A DNA stretch of 64,000 nucleotides from CAILZL01 sp963791615 (lineage in GTDB: Bacteria > Pseudomonadota > Gammaproteobacteria > Steroidobacterales > Steroidobacteraceae). This document shows positions 35,092 through 43,103 of the stretch, one piece after another (within the stretch, counting starts at the first letter, position 1; each line of letters begins with the position of its first letter). Both the position numbers and the translations under genes were made by a program. The notes beneath the pieces are model-generated. The model was not told where the DNA came from, ran no database searches, and saw nothing but the letters and a program-made list of their open reading frames with translations. The stretch is from the NCBI GenBank assembly GCA_963791615.1, contig CAWBTE010000005.1, positions 730,361 through 794,360 on the forward strand. Direction: 5' to 3'.

Positions 35092-36885
35092 ATGTGGACC
35101 TATCAACCGCCCCTGGATGAAATCAGATTTGCCATCGAAGATTGGTTGCAGGCCGACAAAGAATGGGCACAGGTACCGGAGTTTGCCGAGCTGGATATGG
35201 AAACGGCCGGACAGATTCTGGAAGAGGCGGGGCGTTTTGCCACCAATGTGTTGCTGCCCATCAATCTGGCGGGTGACAGCGAGGGTTGTCACTACGATAA
35301 CGGCGAAGTGCGTACCCCGGCCGGCTATCGGCAGGCCTATCAATCCTATGTAGAGAATGGCTGGCCAGCGCTGTCCTGCGCTTCGGATTGTGGTGGTCAG
35401 GGTCTGCCGCAGATACTGAATGCCGGTCTGTATGAAATGTTGATGGCGACTGGCCATGCCTGGTCGATGTATCCCGGTCTGGCGCACGGCGCTTATGAAT
35501 GTCTGCGCACGCATGGTTCGGCAGCGCTCAAACAACAGTACCTGCCCAAGCTGGTCAGCGGTGAGTGGCTGGCCACCATGTGCCTGACTGAGGCGCATGC
35601 CGGTAGCGATCTGGGATTGCTGCGTACACGTGCCGAACCTGAGGCCGATGCTGGAGCAGAAAAGTCTTACCGCATCACCGGCACCAAAATTTTCATTTCC
35701 GGTGGGCAACATGATCTGACCGAAAACATCATTCATCTGGTGCTGGCGCGGTTGCCGGATGCACCGGTGGGCACCCGGGGCATTTCGCTGTTTCTGGTGC
35801 CCAAGCTGGTTCCTGAGCTAACTCCTGGACTGGCGCCCGACGCGAATGGCTTGCGACCCAATGGCGTCAATTGCGCTGGCATCGAAAAGAAAATGGGCAT
35901 CAAGGGCAGCGCCACCTGCACACTGAATTTCCAGGGCTCAACTGGCTGGCTGATCGGCGAGCCGCATCGTGGCCTTGCCGCCATGTTTGTGATGATGAAT
36001 GCCGCGCGCTTGCACGTGGCCTTGCAGGGTTTGGCGCATAGTGAGATCGCGCATCAGAACGCACTGGCTTACGCCCGTGAACGCGTACAGATGCGTGCTG
36101 CGCGGCGTGTCAAGCCGGGTACGGCCGCTGACCCCATCATTGCGCATCCGGCCATACGTCGCATGCTGCTCGAGCAACGCGCCATCACACAGGCTGAACG
36201 CTTCATCGGCTACTGGAGCGCGCATCTGCTCGATATGGCCGAGTATCACCCCGATGTAAAGCGGCGCGAATACAGCGCGCAGCTGGCGTCACTGCTGATC
36301 CCGGTGAGCAAGGCCATGTTTACCGAGAACGGCTTTGCGCTGGCCAACAGCGCGCTGCAAATATACGGTGGTCATGGCTACATCCATGAGAATGGCATTG
36401 AACAAACCCTGCGCGACAGCCGCATCACCATGCTGTACGAAGGCACCACTGAGATTCAGGCGATTGATCTGGTGACGCGCAAGATCATGGGCGACAAAGG
36501 CGCTGCACTGCAGTTGTTGCTCGCTGCGATGCACGCTGAAGCGGTTGCCTGTGATACCACGCCAGTCTGTGCGCAGCTCGGCAAGCGCTTGCAGGAGAGT
36601 CTGGATTTGCTGCAACAAGCCACCGTCACCATCACCAGCAATGCCAGTGAAGATGTCGAGCGTGTATTACGCGGTGCAGTGGATTATCAACGCATGCTGG
36701 CCAGCGTGCTGTTTGCATATTCCCTGGCCAAAGCTGCGCGCATCAGCGTGGGCAAGCCTGCGGGTAGCAATCAACCCAGTCGCATGGAGACTGCCAGGTT
36801 CTATTTCGATTTCCTGCTGCCGCAAGCCAGGCATCACCAGCAATTGCTTGAAGTGGCGTGTGCGGGTCTGCCAGGCGTGGAGTGA
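35092..36885 (+). CDS. Acyl-CoA dehydrogenase (large FadE/DmdC-like)
   Basis: 597-residue flavoprotein introducing a double bond into an acyl-CoA thioester. It has the three ACAD domains plus a C-terminal helical extension typical of the DmdC (3-methylmercaptopropionyl-CoA dehydrogenase) branch. Seen: CLTEAHAGSDLGLLRT (FAD/substrate motif), KIFISGGQHDLTENI, KKMGIKGSATCTLNF, NALQIYGGHGYIHENGIEQT-type segment, and the catalytic-Glu motif MLYEGTTEIQAIDLV. It is co-directional with, and very close to, the DUF4159 gene. Substrate class is uncertain because this subfamily is often annotated loosely. Confidence 0.92.
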   Translation: MWTYQPPLDEIRFAIEDWLQADKEWAQVPEFAELDMETAGQILEEAGRFATNVLLPINLAGDSEGCHYDNGEVRTPAGYRQAYQSYVENGWPALSCASDCGGQGLPQILNAGLYEMLMATGHAWSMYPGLAHGAYECLRTHGSAALKQQYLPKLVSGEWLATMCLTEAHAGSDLGLLRTRAEPEADAGAEKSYRITGTKIFISGGQHDLTENIIHLVLARLPDAPVGTRGISLFLVPKLVPELTPGLAPDANGLRPNGVNCAGIEKKMGIKGSATCTLNFQGSTGWLIGEPHRGLAAMFVMMNAARLHVALQGLAHSEIAHQNALAYARERVQMRAARRVKPGTAADPIIAHPAIRRMLLEQRAITQAERFIGYWSAHLLDMAEYHPDVKRREYSAQLASLLIPVSKAMFTENGFALANSALQIYGGHGYIHENGIEQTLRDSRITMLYEGTTEIQAIDLVTRKIMGDKGAALQLLLAAMHAEAVACDTTPVCAQLGKRLQESLDLLQQATVTITSNASEDVERVLRGAVDYQRMLASVLFAYSLAKAARISVGKPAGSNQPSRMETARFYFDFLLPQARHHQQLLEVACAGLPGVE

Positions 36886-36925
36886 GTGCGGCAGCCTTCG
36901 GCTCCATACTCTATGCCCCGCTGCA

Positions 36926-37933
36926 TCAAGCAGTCTCGGCCTTGAGACCTCGACTCATGAGTTCATGGAAGGCGGCTTGAGGCGCGAGGCCTTCATGCAA
37001 CATGCGAAACACCTGCTTGCAGATCGGCATCTCGACGTTGTGTTGCGTGGCGACTTGCATCACCGCGCGCGCAGCGGCCACGCCTTCCACCACCTGGCCG
37101 ATTTCTGCCTGCGCCTGTTCGGCATTCTTGCCCGCCGCAAAAGCCAGACCAAAACGACGATTGCGTGATTGATCGTCGGTGCAGGTCAGTACCAGATCAC
37201 CCAGTCCGGCCAGACCCATGAAGGTATCGCGCTGCGCCCCCAGCGCCAGCCCCAGACGCGTCATCTCGGCAAGACCGCGGGTAATCAGGGCAATGCGGGT
37301 GTTGGCGCCGAAGCCCAGGCCATCGGCAATGGCGGTGCCGATGGCCAGTACATTTTTCACCGCGCCACCCACTTCCACACCGATGAGATCAGTGGACGTG
37401 TAGGCCCGGAAATTATGGCCGGAAATGCTCTTGGCCAGATCCATCGCGAATTCTGCATCGCTGGCGGCAACGGTCATCGCGGTGGGCAGGCCTGCGCCCA
37501 CTTCGCGCGCAAACGTGGGACCGGATAACACGGCGGTTGGCAAAGCGGTGCCCAGTACATCGGCCGCAACCTGGTGTGGCAACTTGCCACTGCTGAGTTC
37601 AAATCCCTTGGTAGCCCAGGCCAGGCGCATGTCCGGTTTCATCAAGGGAGCAAGTTGCTGCAATACGTTGCGAAAAGCGTGACTGGGCGCGGACACCAGT
37701 ACTTCGCGACACCCAGCCATGGCCAGCGCCAGATCCGTTTCAATTTGCAGAGCATCCGGGAACATCGCGCCGGGCAGGTAGCGGCGGTTCTGCCGCTCGC
37801 GTTGCATGAGTGCGAGCTGATTAGTGTCCCGGCCCCACAAGCGAGTGGGGCGACCGACGCGAGCGAACTGAATCGCCAGCGCGGTGCCCCAGGAGCCCGC
37901 ACCGATTACGCAGATCGGTGAGGTTGCAGCCAT
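36926..37933 (-). CDS. gpsA: Glycerol-3-phosphate dehydrogenase [NAD(P)+]
   Basis: 335 residues. Makes sn-glycerol-3-phosphate from dihydroxyacetone phosphate for phospholipid synthesis. N-terminal NAD(P) site VIGAGSWGTALAIQFARVG, LAWATKGFELSSG, the catalytic-Lys segment GAVKNVLAIGTAIADGLGFG and GLGDLVLTCTDDQSRNRRFG are all present. The ATG abuts the secB stop codon directly, so the two are translationally coupled, as in many gammaproteobacteria. Together with the GlpD-type enzyme at the left end, the cell can both make and burn glycerol-3-phosphate. Confidence 0.97.
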   Translation of the reverse strand: MAATSPICVIGAGSWGTALAIQFARVGRPTRLWGRDTNQLALMQRERQNRRYLPGAMFPDALQIETDLALAMAGCREVLVSAPSHAFRNVLQQLAPLMKPDMRLAWATKGFELSSGKLPHQVAADVLGTALPTAVLSGPTFAREVGAGLPTAMTVAASDAEFAMDLAKSISGHNFRAYTSTDLIGVEVGGAVKNVLAIGTAIADGLGFGANTRIALITRGLAEMTRLGLALGAQRDTFMGLAGLGDLVLTCTDDQSRNRRFGLAFAAGKNAEQAQAEIGQVVEGVAAARAVMQVATQHNVEMPICKQVFRMLHEGLAPQAAFHELMSRGLKAETA

Positions 37934-38452
37934 CTAGTTGACCGTTGGGTTAACCGTGGGCTGGTTGGCAGCGCCGTCCTGTGCCGACTGCTGCTGCAAT
38001 GCCTGATCGAACATGGCGTCGAAGTTCATCACCGGCAGCAGGAAGGGCGGAAAGCCACCCTTGGTCAACAGATCGGCAATGGTCTGGCGCGCATATGGCA
38101 GCAAGTAGGTCGGGCAGAACACCCCCAGAATGCGGCGCATTTCGCCCTCGGGAATATTGCGCGCAGCGAATGCGCCAGCCTGCTCGACTTCGCACAGCCA
38201 GACGGTCTTGTCAGCGACAACCGACTGCACATGCACTTTCAGGATGACTTCATATAGCTCCGGACCCAGCTGATTGATGCTGGTGTTGAGATTCATGTTG
38301 ACGCTGGGCGCAGAATTCTCGGGAACACGCGGGCCCAGCGGCGATTCAAAGGAAACATCCTTCAGGTAGACAGCCTGCGGTGCGAATTGCGGCGCATTCG
38401 GATCGGTGGCGCCATTCGTTTGCTCATTGGTCGGGGTGTTTTCGTCAGCCAT
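37934..38452 (-). CDS. secB: Protein-export chaperone SecB
   Basis: 172-residue tetrameric cytoplasmic chaperone that keeps preproteins unfolded and hands them to SecA. Core family sequences: QAVYLKDVSFESPLGPR, LYEVILKVHVQSVVADKTVW, LCEVEQAGAF and LLPYARQTIADLLTKGGFPP. The N-terminal 20 residues are a polar, Asn/Thr-rich tail and the C-terminus is Gln/Asn-rich; both are common in the family. The gene order grxC-secB-gpsA is the classic one. Confidence 0.97.
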   Translation of the reverse strand: MADENTPTNEQTNGATDPNAPQFAPQAVYLKDVSFESPLGPRVPENSAPSVNMNLNTSINQLGPELYEVILKVHVQSVVADKTVWLCEVEQAGAFAARNIPEGEMRRILGVFCPTYLLPYARQTIADLLTKGGFPPFLLPVMNFDAMFDQALQQQSAQDGAANQPTVNPTVN

Positions 38453-38515
38453 GATGTGCCTTAACGGTTGAGTGGAGAGTGAAAAAGTTCTTTGCTTTGT
38501 TGTCAGTCGGGTGAG

Positions 38516-38788
38516 CTAGCGCGATTTCAGGCCCAGCAGTGGATCAAGCTCACCTTTGCGATCCAGCGCCGCCATCTCATCGAAGCCGCCAATGTGACGT
38601 TCGCCAATGAAGATTTGCGGCACAGTACGTCGACCACCCGAGCGTTGCAGCATGAGGTCGCGCTGGTCGGGATGATCGTCGATCTTGATTTCGTGGAACG
38701 GCACCTGCTTGCGGGAAAACAGATTCCGGGCGCGATCACAGTAAGCGCACATATGGGTGCTGTACATGACGATATCGGGTGTATTCAT
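38516..38788 (-). CDS. grxC: Glutaredoxin 3
   Basis: 90-residue glutaredoxin reducing disulfides and glutathionylated proteins. The active site is CAYC in MYSTHMCAYCDRARNLF, with Ala replacing the usual Pro of CPYC. The glutathione-binding TVPQIFIGERHIGGFDEM segment is intact. 15 bp downstream of the rhodanese gene and upstream of secB on the same strand. Confidence 0.95.
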   Translation of the reverse strand: MNTPDIVMYSTHMCAYCDRARNLFSRKQVPFHEIKIDDHPDQRDLMLQRSGGRRTVPQIFIGERHIGGFDEMAALDRKGELDPLLGLKSR

Positions 38789-38803
38789 TATTTACTGTTC
38801 AGC

Positions 38804-39226
38804 TTACTTGCTGCTCAGAGGCAGGTTGTCCTGCCGCCAGGCTGCCAAGCCGCCGCTGAGATTGAACACATTCTGATAGCCCTGCGCCTTGAGCAGGCGT
38901 GCGGCCTGTGCCGAACGAGTGCCGGATTCGCAACAGGTGATCACGGTTTTTTCGCGGTACTTCTTGATCGAATCCAGGCTGTTGTCCAGTTTGTCGAGCC
39001 CAATGTTGCGGGCATCGACGATATGACCGCTGGCGAATTCTTCGGCAGTGCGCACGTCCAGAATCAATGCGCCCTTGTTATGCAGGGCGATGGCTTCGTT
39101 GCTGCTGACCGCGCTGGCGCCCTGACGGCGCTGATACAGCTCGAACGAGGCCGCGATAATTGCGACAATGAGCGTGCCACCCACGAGGTAGGGGTGATTG
39201 CTGAGGTATTCCAGAAAACGATCCAT
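38804..39226 (-). CDS. Membrane-anchored rhodanese-like sulfurtransferase
   Basis: 140 residues: one N-terminal membrane helix (YLVGGTLIVAIIAASFELY) then a single rhodanese domain (GALILDVRTAEEFASGHIVD, GGLAAWRQDNLPL). The active-site loop VITCCESGTRSAQAARLL has the catalytic Cys. This is the YibN-type protein found beside grxC and secB throughout gammaproteobacteria. I start at 39226, where the family begins (MDRFLEYLSNHP). The start codon overlaps or closely faces the divergent envC gene. Confidence 0.93.
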   Translation of the reverse strand: MDRFLEYLSNHPYLVGGTLIVAIIAASFELYQRRQGASAVSSNEAIALHNKGALILDVRTAEEFASGHIVDARNIGLDKLDNSLDSIKKYREKTVITCCESGTRSAQAARLLKAQGYQNVFNLSGGLAAWRQDNLPLSSK

Positions 39227-39284
39227 GGTCAGTGTGTCTGCAAAGTTGGCGTTGGTACAAAAACGGGGCGGCAGTATATCAGCC

Positions 39285-40487
39285 GTGCCTGTGCTGCGAG
39301 CTGTTGCGTTACCGGCTGCTTGGCTGGCTCTGCTGGTACTGTTGTCGGTGGCACAAGTCGATGCGGCGACGCGCGATGCCACCAGGGCCCGGGAAACCGA
39401 GTTGCAACAGGTGCGGGCGCGCATCGAATCGGTTCGCAAGTCCATACAGGCCGATGCCGAGCGGCGCGATTCGCTGCAGGGTCAGCTGAAAAAAGCGGAT
39501 GAAACCATCCAGAGTGCGCGAGTCGAGCTGGCCGAGGTGCGCGCCAGACGTCAGTCAGCCGAGCAACAGTTGGCTGAACTCCAGAAACAGCAGGCCGTGG
39601 CGCAGGCCAAAGTCGCGCTGGAGCGTGAGGCACTGCGCCGGGAGCTGCGGCTGACCTACATGAATGGCCGTAATGAACAGCTCAAGGTGCTGCTGAATCA
39701 GGAGAATCCAGCGCAACTGGGCCGCATGCTCAACTATTACGGCTACTTTGGCCGGGCGCGGGTTGAGCACATTGCGGCAATCAATGAGCAGATGGCGCAC
39801 ATTGATCTGCTGGCCGAGCGCATTGCCAGCGAGACCGATAAATTGCGCGAGGTCGAGTCGGCCAGTGAGCGTAGTGCGACGGTGCTGGCGCAGGCACGAC
39901 AGCAGCGCGCCAGAACCCTGGTGCAGGTTGAGGGCAAGCTCAAGACCGGCACCGAACGACTGGGCAAGCTGCAATCGGATGCCCAGTCCCTGCAACGACT
40001 GCTGGCCGAGTTGCGACTGGCTGCGGAACGTGCCGCGGCTCAGGCGAAAGCCCAGTCTTCGAGTAAAAATACAACAAAATCAGCCACTTCAGCCCCGGCA
40101 GGTCGGGGCAGCTGGCCTTGGCCTGTGAAAGGAGAGGTGTTGGCGCGCTTTGGCCAGTTACGTTCCGGTGGGCCGCTGAAATGGGAAGGCCTGATGATTG
40201 GTTCGACCCCCGGCTCGCAGGTGCGCGCACCGGCGGCTGGCCGGGTGTTGTATTCCGACTGGCTGCCCGGCCTGGGCTTGCTGCTGGTGCTGGATCACGG
40301 CGGCGGCATCATGAGTCTGTATGGCCACAACGAACAGCTATACAAGAAGGTGGGCGAGCAGGTGACCGGGGGTGAATTGCTGGCGGCGGTCGGCGATACC
40401 GGCATCAATGGCCGTAGCGGTATGTACCTGGAGATCCGCAACGGCAAGAGTCCGGTTGATCCTCTCAATTGGCTAGGGAAACCCTGA
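39285..40487 (+). CDS. envC: Murein hydrolase activator EnvC-like
   Basis: About 400 residues. Signal peptide (VLRAVALPAAWLALLVLLSV), a long coiled coil (about residues 25-270; repeats of Glu/Gln/Arg-rich heptads) and a C-terminal LytM domain (WPWPVKGEVLARFG, HGGGIMSLYGHNEQL, YLEIRNGKSPVDP). The zinc ligands of active M23 peptidases are missing (KWEGLMI where HxGxD would be), as in EnvC, which activates AmiA/AmiB amidases at the division site rather than cutting peptidoglycan. I favour GTG at 39285 because it opens the signal peptide; an in-frame ATG at 39225 is possible and would overlap the rhodanese start. Confidence 0.9.
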   Translation: MPVLRAVALPAAWLALLVLLSVAQVDAATRDATRARETELQQVRARIESVRKSIQADAERRDSLQGQLKKADETIQSARVELAEVRARRQSAEQQLAELQKQQAVAQAKVALEREALRRELRLTYMNGRNEQLKVLLNQENPAQLGRMLNYYGYFGRARVEHIAAINEQMAHIDLLAERIASETDKLREVESASERSATVLAQARQQRARTLVQVEGKLKTGTERLGKLQSDAQSLQRLLAELRLAAERAAAQAKAQSSSKNTTKSATSAPAGRGSWPWPVKGEVLARFGQLRSGGPLKWEGLMIGSTPGSQVRAPAAGRVLYSDWLPGLGLLLVLDHGGGIMSLYGHNEQLYKKVGEQVTGGELLAAVGDTGINGRSGMYLEIRNGKSPVDPLNWLGKP

Positions 40488-40669
40488 TTCGGCAAGGCTT
40501 GTCGAAGCCCTGACAATCCAGTTCAAGAAAATGTGACCGATGTGGTGGTTATGACAACCGCCCAAGCCCTACAGCAGCACCCTGCAAGCAAGTGTTAATT
40601 GCCTCACTTTTCCTGTTGGCGCAGTGCTTAGCATGGCGTCTGCTGGATTTTTACGGAACACAGGGCGAC

Positions 40670-42991
40670 ATGTATCAGGATTCCTCACGCCGGAAGCAGG
40701 CGAAACAGGAAGGTAGCGGACAGGGCGATTCGACGTTGATACCCGAAATTGCACCAACCTCGTTTGATCCCTATGGGCAATTGTTGCGCATGCTGCATCC
40801 GCGCGCCCATAACATCGCTATCTATGATCGCAACAGCCTGCTGCTGTGGTCGGCAGATACCTGCGAAACCTCTGATCTGCACCAGCTGATCCAGGAACAA
40901 TGTGATCAGTTCGATCCGAAGACCGGGTTGCAGCCCGCCCTGAACAACCTCAATGGCGAAACCATCTGTTCCCTGCCGATTCAGGAAGGTGAACAGCTGT
41001 TGGGCATGGTGGCGATTGTCTGTGAGACCGGCGCGAATGGTGGTCGTGTGCTGGAATCCCTGACCAGTCTGACTCGTCCCGCCATTGCCGTGCTGGCGCG
41101 CGAGCTGTCGAGCCAGTACAGCATTGAGCATCTGCGCCGTGACATCAAAGTGCGGGACAATGACTTGACGTTGCTGCTCGGCGAAGCGAATTCAACTTCG
41201 TCAGAGCACCCTGACCCGGATGATTTCAGTCGCCTGCTCAATGCCTGTCTCGCTCATCTGGAATGCTCGCTGGGTGCGCTGCTGGTGCCAGAGAAGAACA
41301 TTGTTTCATATGCGCTGGTGCAGGGCGTGGAGCCCAAGGCGGGTTCGGCGTTGCTGAGCAAGACTCACCGCCATCTGTTTGCATTGGCGCAGGTACAGCG
41401 CCGCACTGTCAGTCTCAATCATCCGATTGCAACCGGGCCGATGGCCAATCTGGGTTACAAGATACTGGCCTGTCCGGTGTCCAGCAATGCGCAGCGTGTG
41501 GTCGGCGTGCTGACTTTTTTCAAGCCCGACAGCGCCAAAGATTTTTCGTTGCGTGAAATTCACCTGGTGGAGCTGCTGTCGCGGCGCATCTCGCAAATCC
41601 TGCTCAACTCGTTTGATACGGCAACCGGCCTGTTGACACGCACCGCGCTGGAAAACCGCGCCAATGCCTGCTTGCAGCGTGACCGCAAGTCCGGCGTGTA
41701 TGCCGAGCACTTCGTCATGTATGTGGACATAGACCGCCTGCATGTCATCAATGATCTGTTCGGCATGCATGTCGGCGATGATGTCATCAGCCGTATTGCC
41801 GGGACCATTCGCGAAGCAACCAGCCCCAAGGTGCTGGCAGCCAAGATTTCCGGTGACCGCTTTGCGCTGTTCCTGCAGGACACGGATATTGGTATGGCAA
41901 CTCAACTTGCCGAGTCGCTGTGTCGGGCGGTCAGCAAGCTGACCCAGTCTGTCGGCAGCAAGAAGCAGGAAGTCAGCGCCAGCTTTGGTCTTGCGCCGCT
42001 GCAATCCATCGACACCAGTCTGTCGCATGCGCTGGCTGGCGCCGAAGCCGCCTGCAAGGCAGCCAAGGATCGTGGTCGCGGTCGGGTGGAAATATTTGCC
42101 GAAGCCGATCACAGCATCATTCGCCGTGTCGAAGACGTGGTGTTGCTGGGTTCGATTCGTGAAGCGCTGGATAACAATCGTTTTTACATGGAGGCGCAGC
42201 CGATTGTGGCGCTGGCTCCCTTGCGGAATGACGCGCCGCGCGCCAAGTTCGAACTGTTGCTGCGTATGACCGATGGCAATGGCAAGGCGGTCACTCCGGA
42301 CAAGTTCTTCATTGCGGCTGAACGCTACCAGCTGGTGACGGCGATTGATCGCTGGGTGGTCAACTATGTGCTGGACCTGCTGGATTCCGTGGCGCCGCAG
42401 TTGCAGCAGGCGGGCGCCAGTTTTGCCATCAATCTTTCCGGGCAGTCCGTAGGTGATGAGGAATTCCTGGATTTCCTGATCGGCAAGTTGCGTTCTTACA
42501 ATCTGCCAGCGTCACTGATTTCATTCGAGCTCACCGAGACCGCCGCCGTCTCCAATATCGTCCGTGCCGAAAGCCTGATGCGCAAACTGCGCGAACTCGG
42601 TCATGAAATCGCGCTGGATGACTTTGGCAAGGGGCTCTCGTCGCTGTCCTATTTGCAGACCATGCCGGTCAGCTGTGTAAAAATCGATGGCGCACTGATC
42701 CGCGATGTCACCAGCAACGAGCGTTCGCAGGCCATGATCCGGGCGGTGGTGGAACTGACCCGGGCGATGAAACTCAAGACCACGGCTGAATGTATTGAAA
42801 GTGAGGCTATCCGCAAGGTGGTTGCCGATCTGGGGGTTGATGATGCGCAGGGCTTTGCCATCGGTCGTCCGGTGGCGCTGGAGCAGGTCATGCGCGGACT
42901 GCTGGAATCGGTCAAGCCTGCTGGTCAGGTTGAGCGGGAAGTTTCGCTGCCTGTTTCCGGCACAAATACGCCGCTGCATCTGGCGAGCTGA
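40670..42991 (+). CDS. Cyclic-di-GMP protein: GAF, degenerate GGDEF, intact EAL
   Basis: 773 residues, no membrane segments. The N-terminal third is sensor-like, with a GAF-type region at about 200-320. The GGDEF domain (about 325-480) has SGDRF in place of GGDEF (residue about 394), so cyclase activity is unlikely. The EAL domain (about 500-755) keeps the needed residues: ELLLR for EALxR (Glu about 528), NLSG, ELTETAAVSN, DDFGKG, VKIDG, AECIES and QGFAIGRP. It should hydrolyse c-di-GMP. ATG at 40670 with AGGG 5 bp upstream is preferred over a GTG at 40592. Confidence 0.88.
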   Translation: MYQDSSRRKQAKQEGSGQGDSTLIPEIAPTSFDPYGQLLRMLHPRAHNIAIYDRNSLLLWSADTCETSDLHQLIQEQCDQFDPKTGLQPALNNLNGETICSLPIQEGEQLLGMVAIVCETGANGGRVLESLTSLTRPAIAVLARELSSQYSIEHLRRDIKVRDNDLTLLLGEANSTSSEHPDPDDFSRLLNACLAHLECSLGALLVPEKNIVSYALVQGVEPKAGSALLSKTHRHLFALAQVQRRTVSLNHPIATGPMANLGYKILACPVSSNAQRVVGVLTFFKPDSAKDFSLREIHLVELLSRRISQILLNSFDTATGLLTRTALENRANACLQRDRKSGVYAEHFVMYVDIDRLHVINDLFGMHVGDDVISRIAGTIREATSPKVLAAKISGDRFALFLQDTDIGMATQLAESLCRAVSKLTQSVGSKKQEVSASFGLAPLQSIDTSLSHALAGAEAACKAAKDRGRGRVEIFAEADHSIIRRVEDVVLLGSIREALDNNRFYMEAQPIVALAPLRNDAPRAKFELLLRMTDGNGKAVTPDKFFIAAERYQLVTAIDRWVVNYVLDLLDSVAPQLQQAGASFAINLSGQSVGDEEFLDFLIGKLRSYNLPASLISFELTETAAVSNIVRAESLMRKLRELGHEIALDDFGKGLSSLSYLQTMPVSCVKIDGALIRDVTSNERSQAMIRAVVELTRAMKLKTTAECIESEAIRKVVADLGVDDAQGFAIGRPVALEQVMRGLLESVKPAGQVEREVSLPVSGTNTPLHLAS

Positions 42992-43103
42992 GGCGAATCA
43001 GTCTTTCGCAGTGAATTGCCGGCATAACTGCTTGCACAATTGCACTAATGTGACTACAACGAACCCTCACCCTGGCTGATTTATCTGGTGAGTTGCGTTA
43101 TCC

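Noticed and set aside
40612..40630. TTGGCGCAGTGCTTA as a sigma-54 promoter for the GGDEF/EAL gene
   Set aside because: The GG and GC elements are only 6 bp apart instead of 10.
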